From the NCBI RefSeq assembly GCF_000715075.1, contig NC_134102.1:50291348-50355347 (forward strand): a DNA stretch of 64,000 nt. The letters run 5' to 3'. The notes below the pieces were generated by a model. It had not been told where the DNA came from. It was given only the letters and a program-made list of their open reading frames with translations, and ran no database searches. Origin of the DNA: Nicotiana tabacum (Eukaryota > Streptophyta > Magnoliopsida > Solanales > Solanaceae). The position numbers were made by a program, and so were the translations under genes. This document shows, in pieces, positions 21,491 to 32,431 of the stretch. Position 1 is the first letter of the stretch; every line of letters starts with the position of its first letter.

Positions 21491-22560
21491 TGTTACACCC
21501 TGTGCGTCCCAAGGTGACGTATAATGAATATGTGGCTTATTAATCATGATTTAAATAGGATTAAAGTAATAATATGACTATATATGATGCTTGGATAGAA
21601 AATATAAAGTTTGGGAAAAGACATATTTAAGTTGCGGAAAAAACGACTAAGGATTTGTCTTGTAACAGAGCTTTTTGAGCAATATATTTCTCGTTCTATA
21701 TGGGGTATATTTTGGGACATATTATATAAAAAAAATTGAAGGTCTTAGAATGTAGTTTACAATACTCTTAACCGTTTGTTCATACGACATCCGGATAAAA
21801 AGATATAAGCGTCAGAAGATGGGCCAATGAGAGGGTGCCAAGCTAGCACCTCTTTGACTTTTCCAAACTTGATATATATAGGTATTAGGCCGTGTTTATC
21901 TTCATTTTGCCATAGAACACTGCCGGTTGGTCACCTCTTATCTGCTTGATTCCTTCGGGCAACAGAAAATTCAGCAGTTGGTGATACGTCAAAGGTACAA
22001 CTTTCATATCGTGTAACCATAGCCTTCCTAAGATGATGTTGTATCCCATATCACCATCCACTACTTCGAAGAGAGTTGTTATCATTACTCCTTCAGCATT
22101 CATGAGCATCAAGATCTCTCCCCGGGTCGTCACTGTTACACCCTGTGCGTCCCAAGGTGACGTATAATGAATATGTGGCTTATTAATCATGATTTAAATA
22201 GGATTAAAGTAATAATATGACTATATATGATGTTTGGATAGAAAATATAAAGTTTGGGAAAAGTCGGATTTAAGTTGCGGAAAAAACGACGATGGATTTG
22301 CCTTGTAACAGATCTTTTTGAGCAATATATTTCTCGTTCTATATGGGGTATATTTTGGGACATATTATATAAAATATTTAAGGTCTTGGAATTTAGTTTC
22401 CAATACTCTTAACCATTTGTTCATACGACATCCGTATAAAAAGATATAAGCGTTGGAAGATGGGCTAATGAGAGGGTGCCAAGCTAGCACCTCTTTGACT
22501 TTTCCAAACTTGATATATATAGGTATAAAGCCGTGTTTATCTTCATTTTGCCATAGAACA
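21278..22560. repeat. 643-bp tandem duplication spanning the LTR F insertion junction
   Basis: Copy 1 is 21278-21920 and copy 2 is 21921-22560. Each contains about 210 bp of element D protease-linker sequence followed by the first 430 bp of LTR F. The breakpoints share the short word cac (ctcactgccgg, gaacactgccgg, gaacacggcc). The duplication therefore happened after F inserted. The copies differ at scattered positions and by a short indel in the A-run near 21733. Confidence 0.88.
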
Positions 22561-24433
22561 CGGCCTGAGAACATACATAAACATATCCATAAGCTCTCTT
22601 CAAGGGTTTCAAAGGATATTAACATCCCGTGCACGAAATCGAGAAGCGATAACATTAAAATGATCCCTACGACATAAGTATCGCTATATTGCCTCTCTTT
22701 TTCTTTGTAGTTTGAGTTTTGGAATGTATTTAATAGTTAATAAAATGCCTGCTTTCTGAATTTATGCTTTTAAATATAAACGAATGTTGATAAATGCAAT
22801 TCCTAATATTTAGAACTCACGGGACGGTGATCGGAAGGCGTGAGTTCGATTTATTTCACTTTTAGTGGACTGTTTTGTAGTCCACTCGTGTTGGCCTATT
22901 GTGCTGCTGATTTATGGAGTTTGGAAGGATGAAGGGCGTGGGGAAATGCCACATGTGGTAGGGTAGTAGGCTGGTCGCTCATCGTTGCAATTTAGGCTAA
23001 TTGATAACTTATTGATTGGGTGTGTTATGGTATATTTGGGGCTTTTGTTGTATTGAAGGTCCCGAATTGTAGTTGGGTTGTTTTTGAGTTGCTGATTGTA
23101 TTGTGTTTGTATCTCACCTATAGTAGGCTTGAGGGAGCAGTGAAATCAGGGGAAATGCTACCCGTTTTATTTTAGAATCGAGTTACCATTTGAGATACGT
23201 GATATACCACCGCCATCTAAGTTGTACACGTATTTCTTTGTTATAGGGTTGGCGCGCTAGTTGCCATAAGCTTGTTGTTGAGTTGCATTGACGACTTGAG
23301 GTATGTTAAGGCTATCCATTTTTTCTTTTGGCATGATCTATATGATACAAATGAAAAGTGCAAACGCGGAACTTTCATCAATGACTCTATTCATAGAAGT
23401 ACTAGGGGTGCCTATGTTCTTGATTCCCCATGTGTCCTATTATTATATCTTCTGTTCATGGGTATCAGAAAAATACGTAAGTTGCTAAAGTTTATCCGAA
23501 GGCATAGTGGTCTTATGAAATTCCGAGAAATCTTACTGACTTACTTCGTTATGCATTGCACTCATTTATACATGTACATTAACCCATGACCAGATGTCGT
23601 TATATACGTATATATTATATGTATATGGTATATGGGGAAAGGTTATGGCGTTATATACGCACCACCACTTGATCAGCTGGTATACGTTGATGATTTCGCC
23701 CACAGTGGCTGAGATGATATGATGGGATGCCCTCAGAGTCTTGATGATGCTATGTACACATATACCTATGCATGGTATGACATTTATACACACATGCATG
23801 ACATTATAAATTTTTCATGATTCACAGAGTTATTCAGAACTACAGGTTGAGTTTTTTACTCTATGTTTCTTTCATGTCTTTTATATACTACTTTCATGCC
23901 TTACATACTCGGTACTTTATTTGTACTGACGTCCCTTTTGCCTGGGGACGCTGCGTTTCATGCCCGCAGGTCCCGATAGACAGGTTGAGAGTTCTCCTAG
24001 TAGGCTATCAGCTCAGCGAAAGGTGTTTGTGCACTCCACTTGCTCCGGAGTTGCCTATTTGGTCAGTATGATTTGAATATGTATTGATTGGTATGGCGGG
24101 GCCCTGTCCCGACATTTATGACATTTATGTACTCTTAGAGGCTTGTAGACAAATGTCATGTATATGGATACTTATATGGCCTTATCGACCTATGTTTTGA
24201 CTATACAAATGATCATGTCGGCTTTATAAGCCCGTATGTCACATGTATAAGTTTCTATATCATGTTGGGTCGTCCTATATCTAGTATTCCCTTATGTTTT
24301 ATTCCTGTTATCTTCTGACGGCCCTTGCGGCCCACTTACCCATGATGATATGATAAGAAAGATATGTTATGTTGGTACTCGGTTGTGTAAGTCACCGGGT
24401 GCCCGTCGCGGTCCTGCGGTTTGGGTCGTGACT
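21491..24433 (+). mobile_element. Solo LTR F (relative of G), with internal duplication
   Basis: Starts TGTTACACCC at 21491 and ends GGTTTGGGTCGTGACT at 24433 (last base T in place of A). The TSD GTCAC is exact at 21486-21490 and 24434-24438. Without the 643-bp duplication it is about 2.3 kb. From 23299 on it matches the 3' half of LTR G; the first kilobase is different. There is no internal region or second LTR, so it is a solo LTR left by unequal recombination. It is inserted in the protease of D. Confidence 0.88.
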
Positions 24434-24438
24434 GTCAC

Positions 24439-24675
24439 GCTCGCAAGGTTGAATCCAACAAGGATTTTTGTTGGTGGAATAATGCTTCTGGTGAGTGTAG
24501 CTTGTTCCAATACTCTCCATTGTATGATATTAGCCGAACTTCCTGGATCCACTAGAACACGCTTAATTTTAAAATCTAACACATTTAAAATGATTACTAG
24601 TGCGTCGTTGTGTGGTAACAGAAATTCGTCTGCGTCTTTCTCTGTAAAAGTGATATCGTCCTTCTGGAGTCTTTT
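24439..24675 (-). pseudogene. Aspartic protease N-terminal part, element D
   Basis: Encodes KRVLVDPGSSANIIQW, the active-site segment of a retrotransposon aspartic protease (V-D-x-G-S-S), with upstream NDALVIILNVLDFKI. The frame is bounded on the left by LTR F and on the right by the solo LTR at 24676. The catalytic Asp and Gly are kept here, unlike in E. Confidence 0.82.
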
Positions 24676-26003
24676 TGTTGTGACCAAACACACTCACGCA
24701 AGTATACGCGGTCATCAAGTAATAAAGAGACTAAAAGTCGGATGTCGAACCCACGAGGACTTATGATTAACTATTAACTAAATTAGACTATCATAATTAT
24801 CTAAACAAGAATTAAACCTAAAAATATTTGATTCTAAACTAATTAAATAAAAAATATAAATAATGAACTTTGAATAGAGAAAGAGCAGATTTTTATGATA
24901 TCAATGTAATGAAAACGATCTAGGGTTATGGGCTATCTAACAATCCTATTGTATTCTTAAATTGAATTGGCCGACTAATTTATCTAGCTTATTGGTTGAC
25001 AGGGTTAATATTGCTCATAAAAATCTGTCGAGTTCTTACTCGCCTATTCAAGCTAACCTAACGCCTATATGTCTATGGAGTTAGAATCAACAAGAATGCA
25101 TTTATAATTCCTGTAAATCAACCAAGCAAGGCAATTAGGTATATGTCTATCCTAACCACGAATCTGTTTTCCGATGCCCGAGTTCAAGAACTTGCCCTAC
25201 TCAATCCTGTATGCAATATAGAATTCCCACTTTCGAGTTCAATTCTAGATTCGTAGATAATATTTAATTGGTGATCAAGCAATCAAATAAATAAGCGCAA
25301 GATTGAATAAATAAACTAATATGATAAATCAAGAAGTCAAAATCAATATCCGAATGACAATAGTCATGAAAGAACCACAACCCTAGAACGTGAAGTTTAG
25401 CTCCATATAGACATGGTAGCCAAACAACAAATCATACAAAGAAACATAAAGATTACTAAGTTTGGTAGGAGAAAGATGAAACTTGATGAATTTCGGCCTC
25501 CACAGCTTTGTCGTGGCTTTTTCCCTCTTCCCAATATGTTAGATGCCCTAAAAGAGGCGTTTTTAGCTTATATATTGCGTACAAAAGTCGTGGGCCAAAG
25601 TTCTCCTATTCCTAATCCGACTTGGCTACAGGGATTGATGCTGGGGTAGATGCGTCACATCCACCTCGTCCTCCACTTCTCAGCTTCGCATGCTAGGGTG
25701 GATGCGTCGCATCCACCCTTTGTTCCTCCTTCTCAGCTTTGCCTAGGTGCGGATACTATGGCGGATGCTATGGGCCGACTTCACTGCTAAGGGTGCACGA
25801 AATCCAACCCCTCTTCCTCTACCTAGAGCACCTTTTCTTTATATTTTTGTACTCCAAACACCCTAATTCATCACACACAACTCAATTAGTCATAAAACCA
25901 ATAATTAAACCATGTTGGGCATTTTAAAGATCAAATAGCATCAAAAAGCGGTTAAAACATGGGTAAAGTAACATCAACACATATCGAAATATGCCCAACA
26001 TCA
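24676..26003 (-). mobile_element. Solo LTR, Tat/Athila-like, nested in D
   Basis: The plus strand begins TGTTGTGACC and ends GCCCAACATCA, flanked by an exact TSD CTTTT (24671-24675 and 26004-26008); 1328 bp. On the minus strand the 3' end reads CCTCGTGGGTTCGACATCC, close to the LTR ends of Athila/Tat-type elements, so I place it on the minus strand. It contains two copies of a word built on gatgcgtcgcatccacc (25650-25720). No coding region. Confidence 0.85.
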
Positions 26004-26182
26004 CTTTTGCTGTGAGTTTTTGATACTTTAGTCTTCTTTGCCGTCGAAAAGGTGACCACGTTTATCTCGTTCCCCCAAAAGATCATGTTGATCATTTGGT
26101 GTGGGGTTTCTTCTCCTGCTTTCTAGGATACCGTGTTGTCTCTGTTGCGACTGTAATTGTTCTTAGCTCGATCACTCAAGAA

Positions 26183-27620
26183 TTATCGGAGATGACCATT
26201 CCTCAATAGCGTTTCCACCTCCTCCCAAAGATGTCGGCAGTCCCCTGTCCGGTGACTGTTCATCCTGTAGTGTTCGCACCATAAATTAGGATCCTTGTGG
26301 CTGGACTCGGACCTCATAGGTCTCGGGAATTGTGCTTCTTTAATATTCCTCATGGCTGACACCAGTTCCACTACATTGGCGTTGAAGTTAAATTCTGATA
26401 ACCTGGGGTAAGAAAGATCTCAAGACCCTGACATTTGTTTATCTTGAAGTGATCTATTGCTTTGACCACGATCAGTCCCTCCGTCGACGGTGAACTTGTT
26501 TGCTGCTTGAAAATTTCTGCCACGTCCTTCGGTACGCTCGTAGGGTAAAAATTGACCCCTCAAAGTCCGCCTATCCGTGTCATAGTCATCCTTTGGTTTT
26601 CCTCTGTTCTTCTCCCGTCTTTTGGCCGATGATGTAGAACTGACCTGGTCATCTTTGATCCTTATCTTCGAGTCGTACCGGTTGTAAACATCTGCCCAGG
26701 TTGTTGCTTGAAACTCAAGAAGGCTCTCATTCAGTTTTCGGGAAGCGTCTGCACCTCTCAGATTCAATCGTTTGGTGAATGCTTCAGCTGCCTATTCATC
26801 CGAGACGGCGGGGAGCAACATTCTTTCTTTCAAAGGATCTATGGAATGCTCGGGCAGTAATGAATATCACGTTTGGGCTCCCCTCGTGAGAGTTTCGCCG
26901 AATTTCTTTAGCAACACATATTCAATTTCGTGAGCAGATAGATCATTTCCTTTCACCGTCGTTGTGTAGATGGTAATATGTTCCTGTGGGTTTGATGTTC
27001 CATCATACTTTGGAACTTCAGGCATTTTGAAACACTTCGGGATTAGTACTGGTGCTACACTTGGCTTGTACGGTAATTGAACATACTTCTTCGAGTTCGG
27101 GCCTTTCAATACTGATGGTGCGCCCAAGATTTGATCCATGCGGGTGTTTACTTCCCTCATGAACCGTAAAAGCTCATCTTTGAATGAATCGTTCTAGTTT
27201 TTAAGACCTGATCTGCTCCATCCAGCCCCATGGGAGCCGACTTCACCCCTGGGAGTGTTGTTATCGATTATCTGTGTTGTTTGGTGTGTGGGAACAACAT
27301 GTGGAATCGGATCGCGCATGTTCGCATTATTCGAAGCACCTTATAGCACCTGTTTCAATTCCATCATAACCTGATCCTGTATCGTGAGATGGCCTAGAAT
27401 GATTGCATGTTGCTCTTGCAGGATCCTCACAGCATCCGCTACTTGCTCCTCGTCAACATCATCGAGAGTTCTTTCCCAAACCTGTCGAGGGTATTGTCTG
27501 TCATGCACCGGCGTGGCGTTATTACCCCCCATTACGGGTGTCTCTAATTGAGTCCTCGAAATGAGGTTGATCCCCTCAAATTTTGGGGTTGTCTGCATCG
27601 TTAACAGTGTTATCTGCCAT
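26183..27620 (-). pseudogene. gag of Tat element D
   Basis: Encoded the nucleocapsid/capsid polyprotein that packages element RNA. A likely start ATG is at 27620 (reading MADNTVNDADNPK) followed almost at once by a frameshift or stop; the remaining pieces are open at 27341-27610, 26867-27160, 26420-26767 and 26183-26371. Recognisable parts are a coiled-coil-like N-terminus, the gag core (KMPEVPKYDGTSNPQEHI, EYVLLKKFGETLTRGA), a basic Arg/Lys-rich linker and a Tat-type zinc knuckle (C-x2-Y-x4-H-x4-C in WCEHYRMNSHRTGDC). At least three interruptions make it a pseudogene. It is less preserved than the gag of E. Confidence 0.85.
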
Positions 27621-27704
27621 TTTTTGCGATTTTTTATAAGACAAAAATAGTCAAAACACGTTAGTAAAAGAGGCAAGGATCAATTCAATTGCACGGATGT
27701 CTAG

Positions 27705-27722
27705 GCCCCACGGTGGGCGCCA
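27705..27722 (-). other. Primer-binding site of element D (tRNA-Lys type)
   Basis: The plus strand reads gccccacggtgggcgcca, which from memory equals the last 18 nt (with CCA) of plant tRNA-Lys(CUU), so the minus-strand element RNA would pair with it fully. It stands 3 bp from the LTR. Confidence 0.85.
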
Positions 27723-27725
27723 AAT

Positions 27726-28314
27726 TGTTTACCCGTAAAATAGTACAGTTAAATTTATACGTGGTTTCTAGACAAGTGAACTAATTTGATCCTGAAATAA
27801 TATAATAATCGATGAAATACGCAGTACTTAGCCTTGGAATATAGATGAAATAGCAAAGATAGTAATTCCATGAACGCGGTCCCGAACATAGCAATGATGA
27901 GATATAAAAACAAGAGAGTGAAATTGTATAAAGCTTTGTATAGAATATAATATATGTTCTTGCCAAAAATTTTATGTGTCTTACAATGATAACTGAGCTC
28001 ACTATTTATAACTATGTCTAGGGAAGAAGGTTCTAGGATCGTGCCCTCCTTTAATGTCAATAATGAGGGTCATTGATGAAGATGTAATGTTGAGCATAAA
28101 TGCCAAATTCTTTATAACTGACCGTCGCTCTTAATGCTGTAGAATATTCCTTAGTAAATTGTACCGGGCACAGAGCATTTAATACACTTTTATGAATGTT
28201 ATCCATTCTGTTGACAAGCATAGTGGCTGCATTCGGTCCTCAGCCATTCCATCTTGGATTTCACATGTCCTCCTTTTAGTCAGCCACGCGTCATATAATA
28301 TTTTACCCTATACA
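27726..28314 (-). mobile_element. 5' LTR of Tat element D
   Basis: The plus strand reads TGTTTACCCG...TTTTACCCTATACA, 589 bp; the element orientation is minus. A TATA-like motif (minus strand TATAAATAG) lies at 28002-28010, about 305 bp into the LTR. The pentamer attcc at 28315-28319 would be the TSD on this side. The matching 3' LTR should lie left of 15288 but is absent, so D has lost its 3' end. Confidence 0.8.
28002..28010 (-). promoter_or_regulatory. TATA box in 5' LTR of D
   Basis: Minus-strand TATAAATAG upstream of the U5-like part and the primer-binding site; the position fits the gag-pol promoter. Confidence 0.6.
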
Positions 28315-31300
28315 ATTCCAATAACATAAAAATCATTGACACCAAAAGAGAGGTCAAAAACTGTGAGTAAAACATCAAACCAAATTTTGATTAAATAAAA
28401 ATTTTGCAAAGTTTCTGATGAATAACGGCATCCTAAATACGGCATCGTAAGAAGAGCGTTCCAACCTTCAATGGTGGAATAGAAATATTCTATAAACGGG
28501 AATGAAAAAATTGCTGAATATGAACGTCATTTATGAACGTCACAAAAATACTCAAAACTATCTCTTATCAGTATGTTTATTTAACCATACAAATTAAAAG
28601 AGATTCATTCTAGCTTATCACTAACTCTATTTCCTTTTGAAGGGAAACATCCTTTAGTCAAATTTCCTTCCAAACTGGATTCACAAGTTGGTAGTGCCTC
28701 TACTTTCAATAAACCTTAAGGTCCATCATTGACCAACTTGAAGTCATATCCAGATTAATATTATTTAGACAAAAGTGCACATATAAGTTTTACTCAATTT
28801 TAAAGAACAGATTCTCTTATGAGGTAGACTAATATTATTCTGTTTAGGAGATACATTATTATACAATAACAAGGTCATGCATTCATGTACCAAAAGAGAT
28901 AAAATATTTATCAAGCTTAATAACTCAAGAGTTATTCAAAAAATAAAATAAATATCCATCTTTTATTTTGCCCAGAAACCGGAATTAAATTCCTTCTAAC
29001 AAAAGGTACATATATTTCATCCTTTAAATTAATGTCTTATCACTATCAAAAGAAAGTTTTAACAAGTATTACGATAAATTGCATAAAGTCATTGTGGAGT
29101 TGAGATAATAATATTAAATAGATCATAATAAGTCAAAAACACTGAGTAATAAAATTCAGACTGCATTCAATATTTATATGCATACATGCATCTCGGATAA
29201 TAAATTTCGATGGGAAAAGAATCATTTATGAAAAGTATATTATATAGTCCAAAAATAAATAGAACCAACTCAGATGGAGAGTATACAATTATTTTCAGTC
29301 AACTATATATAACCATTTAATATGAAAGTTTTAAACACACTACACATATATGTAGTCATGCATCTTGAATAGCAATTTCAATGGAAAAAGAACTACTCCT
29401 GCAACATACATATGTAATGCCTGATTATTCACTACAATAATTAAAACAGACTCAACTCAGATGGAGAGTATACTGTTAATTTAAGTCAAGTGAACATCAT
29501 AATTAATAGCTCTAGTTCCATTGATCCAACATATATACTCAGATGGAGAGTAAGTACACAATGTCAATTACTAGTATTTCACCTAGTGAGCTTACAATAA
29601 ATTTATCCGATATGGAGAAAAACCTAAAGTCAACGCATAAATTTATTAGTCACTTCAAATTAATAGTGGAAGACCACAAAAATATATTTCTATCACCACT
29701 TAATCATGATTGTATTTTAATTACAAAATTGATTCAACCCTTAAACTCAGATAGAGAGTCAACACAGGTTATCAATAACCAGTAACTATACCTAGTGAGT
29801 TCATAATAAATTTATCCGATATGGAGGAAGACTTAAAGTCAACGCATAAATTTATTATCTCACTATAAATAAAAAATGGATACCATAGGGTTAATTTCTC
29901 TCACCACTTGATCACAACCACAAACTTTTCTCTGAGGATTAAGTTCCATAATTAGAAAACATGCTCAAAATCCCATTTAAACAGTCTTAAAACGCTAAAA
30001 TTAACGTTTTGCACTACATAGCTATGAGTATTGATCACTGGACTGTTTCTGATAGACCTACCAAATTTTAAATCAATCGAAGACCGTCAAAATCACAATC
30101 TCCAAAGCTGCGACCAAATTTGGAAAATAACCATTTTAAGCATTTTTAAGAATTTAAAATATGACTTACATTCTTATCATATACCAATTCATATCAAATC
30201 AACATGTGTTATCATGTTCTAGATTAGACATAAATAAAATGACAGAAAGAATGATTTTCCGTATGTAAATCACATTTTAATCCGCCAAACCTCTAAGAAA
30301 ACGCATCTAAACGATCCCGAATTGTCAAAATACGATGCGATTCACTGCAACGCAGTGAGTTCTTCTTAACTGATCATTTCCGATGATCCTACCAAATTTC
30401 AGGTCATTCAGAGATCGTGAAATTCACGATCGCCAAAAAACTAAACCAAAATCGAATAAATTATTTTTGGCGTATTTAGGATTAAATCCATGTTATTTGA
30501 ATCCTTGCTATATATCATATCAAGTTAAATCATTATGTGTCATCATGTTCCAGATTTAACAAAAATATAGCCGAAATATAAAGAATAATTTTTTATATTT
30601 ATAATAAATTAAATTTAATAAACGGCCTGAAAACCCATCTAAACGACCTCAAAATGTCGAAAAATAACATGATTCACTCCATAGCAGTGAGGTTTTCTCA
30701 CTAGATCATTTTTGATGAACCTACCAAGTTTCAGGTTAATCGGAATTCGTCAAATTCATGACCACCAGCCTGTAATCAAACTCGGAGAATAACCATTTTA
30801 AGCAGTTTCATGAATTAAAATAAATACGATATTGATTTCCATTCTCCTTATAATTATACTATGAGCTCAAGGCATATATTATGTTCTTCCTATTTCTAGG
30901 ATACATAATATCTCCTTTTTCAATAAACTATCCTTTTATTAAATATATAAGTACTTAAGATATTACATTTTCTCTCGTTCGGCGAAAACCCCAATATCTC
31001 TTCTCATGGATGGAGTTGGTCTCACTAGTACCCAAAGATAAAACTCTTTTTCTAGTTAAAAACCTCCACCACTAATGTAGATTTATCAAGGATAATTTTC
31101 ACATGGTACATTAAGCAGATATTTTAATGACTCAAATAAATAGACCATTTTGTGGATCCTACTTATTAATTTTAATGCTCAATCCATGAATAGACATAAT
31201 TTCATATGTACAAATTTATTAAGAATTTTTCATGAGTTCAAATAAACAAACCACTTCAGTGGTAACTATTTATTACTCACAAAATTCTCAATTTACGAGT

Positions 31301-32431
31301 GAAGATACATATAGCTCATAAAATTATTTTATGAAAAATTATGGACCACAACTTAAAAGTCATGCCAATAATATAAAACTCATACAAAATACCGTCATAT
31401 TTTACTTAATTACAACCTCCAACCAGAGAACAAAATTTTTCATCGAAAATCCAAGACTAGTAATCACGTAGGGCATAAAAACATAAACCAAAATTTGAGA
31501 AATTTTTATGCACAAATATACCAAACGCACCAATCAGTAGTCATCCAAGATATCAAACGGAGGATTTCACTTTCTTACAAAATGATTATATCATCACACA
31601 ATATCAAGTATACTTTGTAAGACCTAGTCAATAAAATCTTACACCTCTATTCTGAAATTTAATACATCTACATGTCTATTTACTAATAGCCAACATGTAA
31701 ACCCATCGTATCACTAGTATTTAATCATGGAGACCATGGGGAGTCACCCCCACCACCATTAAATTAAAAAAATTAAAATTATTAAGAAATAATTTATAGA
31801 AAATAGAAAAATGTCCAAAACACAATCCAAACGACCTTAAAACGCCGAAAAACAACATGATTCTCTGCATAGCACTACGTTTTTATCACCACGTAGTTTC
31901 TGATGGACCCACCAAATTTCGGCTCTATCAGAATCCGTCAAGTTCGTTGACCTGCGAAAACACCTACAATTTAGTCAAAATCGGTTTTAGCGTTTTTCTT
32001 GGGTTTACCAACAAAACAAAAATCCAGATCATCCCAATCAAATATCAATAAAGAACTGATATCACATGATTACAAGAATAATCCAAAACTTTTGCATAGT
32101 TAATTAACAAAACAGCAGTGCAGTTTTTCAGAAAATAACATATACATGTAATTAAAAAATACACAAAAACACGATATTCTTATTTCATGGAAAACCTAGT
32201 TATCTAAATTAGATGTGAGTGGATTTTGATACGAATTGATGGATTATTATATGCAGCGGAATCAATCCCAGTATCAAAATCATATGTAATATTGACAACT
32301 AATATAGATGGAATTTTACGGGTTACCTCTTGAAGCGTGAATAAATCTCCTCTATCACGTGAGCCTCCAATTCCACAGGAACACAATGAAATCTTCACCA
32401 CCCGCACGATCACGATCTTCGAACGTACTAC
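28315..32431. other. AT-rich non-coding repetitive block, left part
   Basis: 4.1 kb with no credible gene on either strand. It contains recurring words (ctcagatggagagta at about 29269, 29455, 29538 and, with one change, 29746), a roughly 207-bp tandem duplication (about 29580-29860) and four degenerate units of about 330 bp (29985-30290, 30293-30626, 30627-30900, 31805-32100). The right part, 41994-43086, is separated by element C. On the minus strand a TATA-like motif (about 42116-42130) precedes a leader-like stretch ending in CAAGAGGTAACCC (about 32323-32335), so the whole may be the LTR and leader of an unclassified retroelement on the minus strand. Confidence 0.45.
29985..32100. repeat. 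Four degenerate units of about 330 bp
   Basis: Each unit has, in order, a word like tctaaacgacctcaaaatg, a short inverted segment around cactgc-atagca-gtgag, then tgatgaacctaccaaatttc, a variable caatcg-gatcgtcaa segment, and ends with aaccattttaag or similar. The first three are adjacent; the fourth is 0.9 kb away. Confidence 0.65.

Noticed and set aside
24676..24693. N-terminal MCLVTTKR extension of the D protease frame
   Set aside because: These codons belong to the nested solo LTR, not to the protease.
27705..27722. 18-nt match to tRNA-Lys
   Set aside because: It is only the tRNA 3' end, placed 3 bp from an LTR: a primer-binding site, not a tRNA gene.
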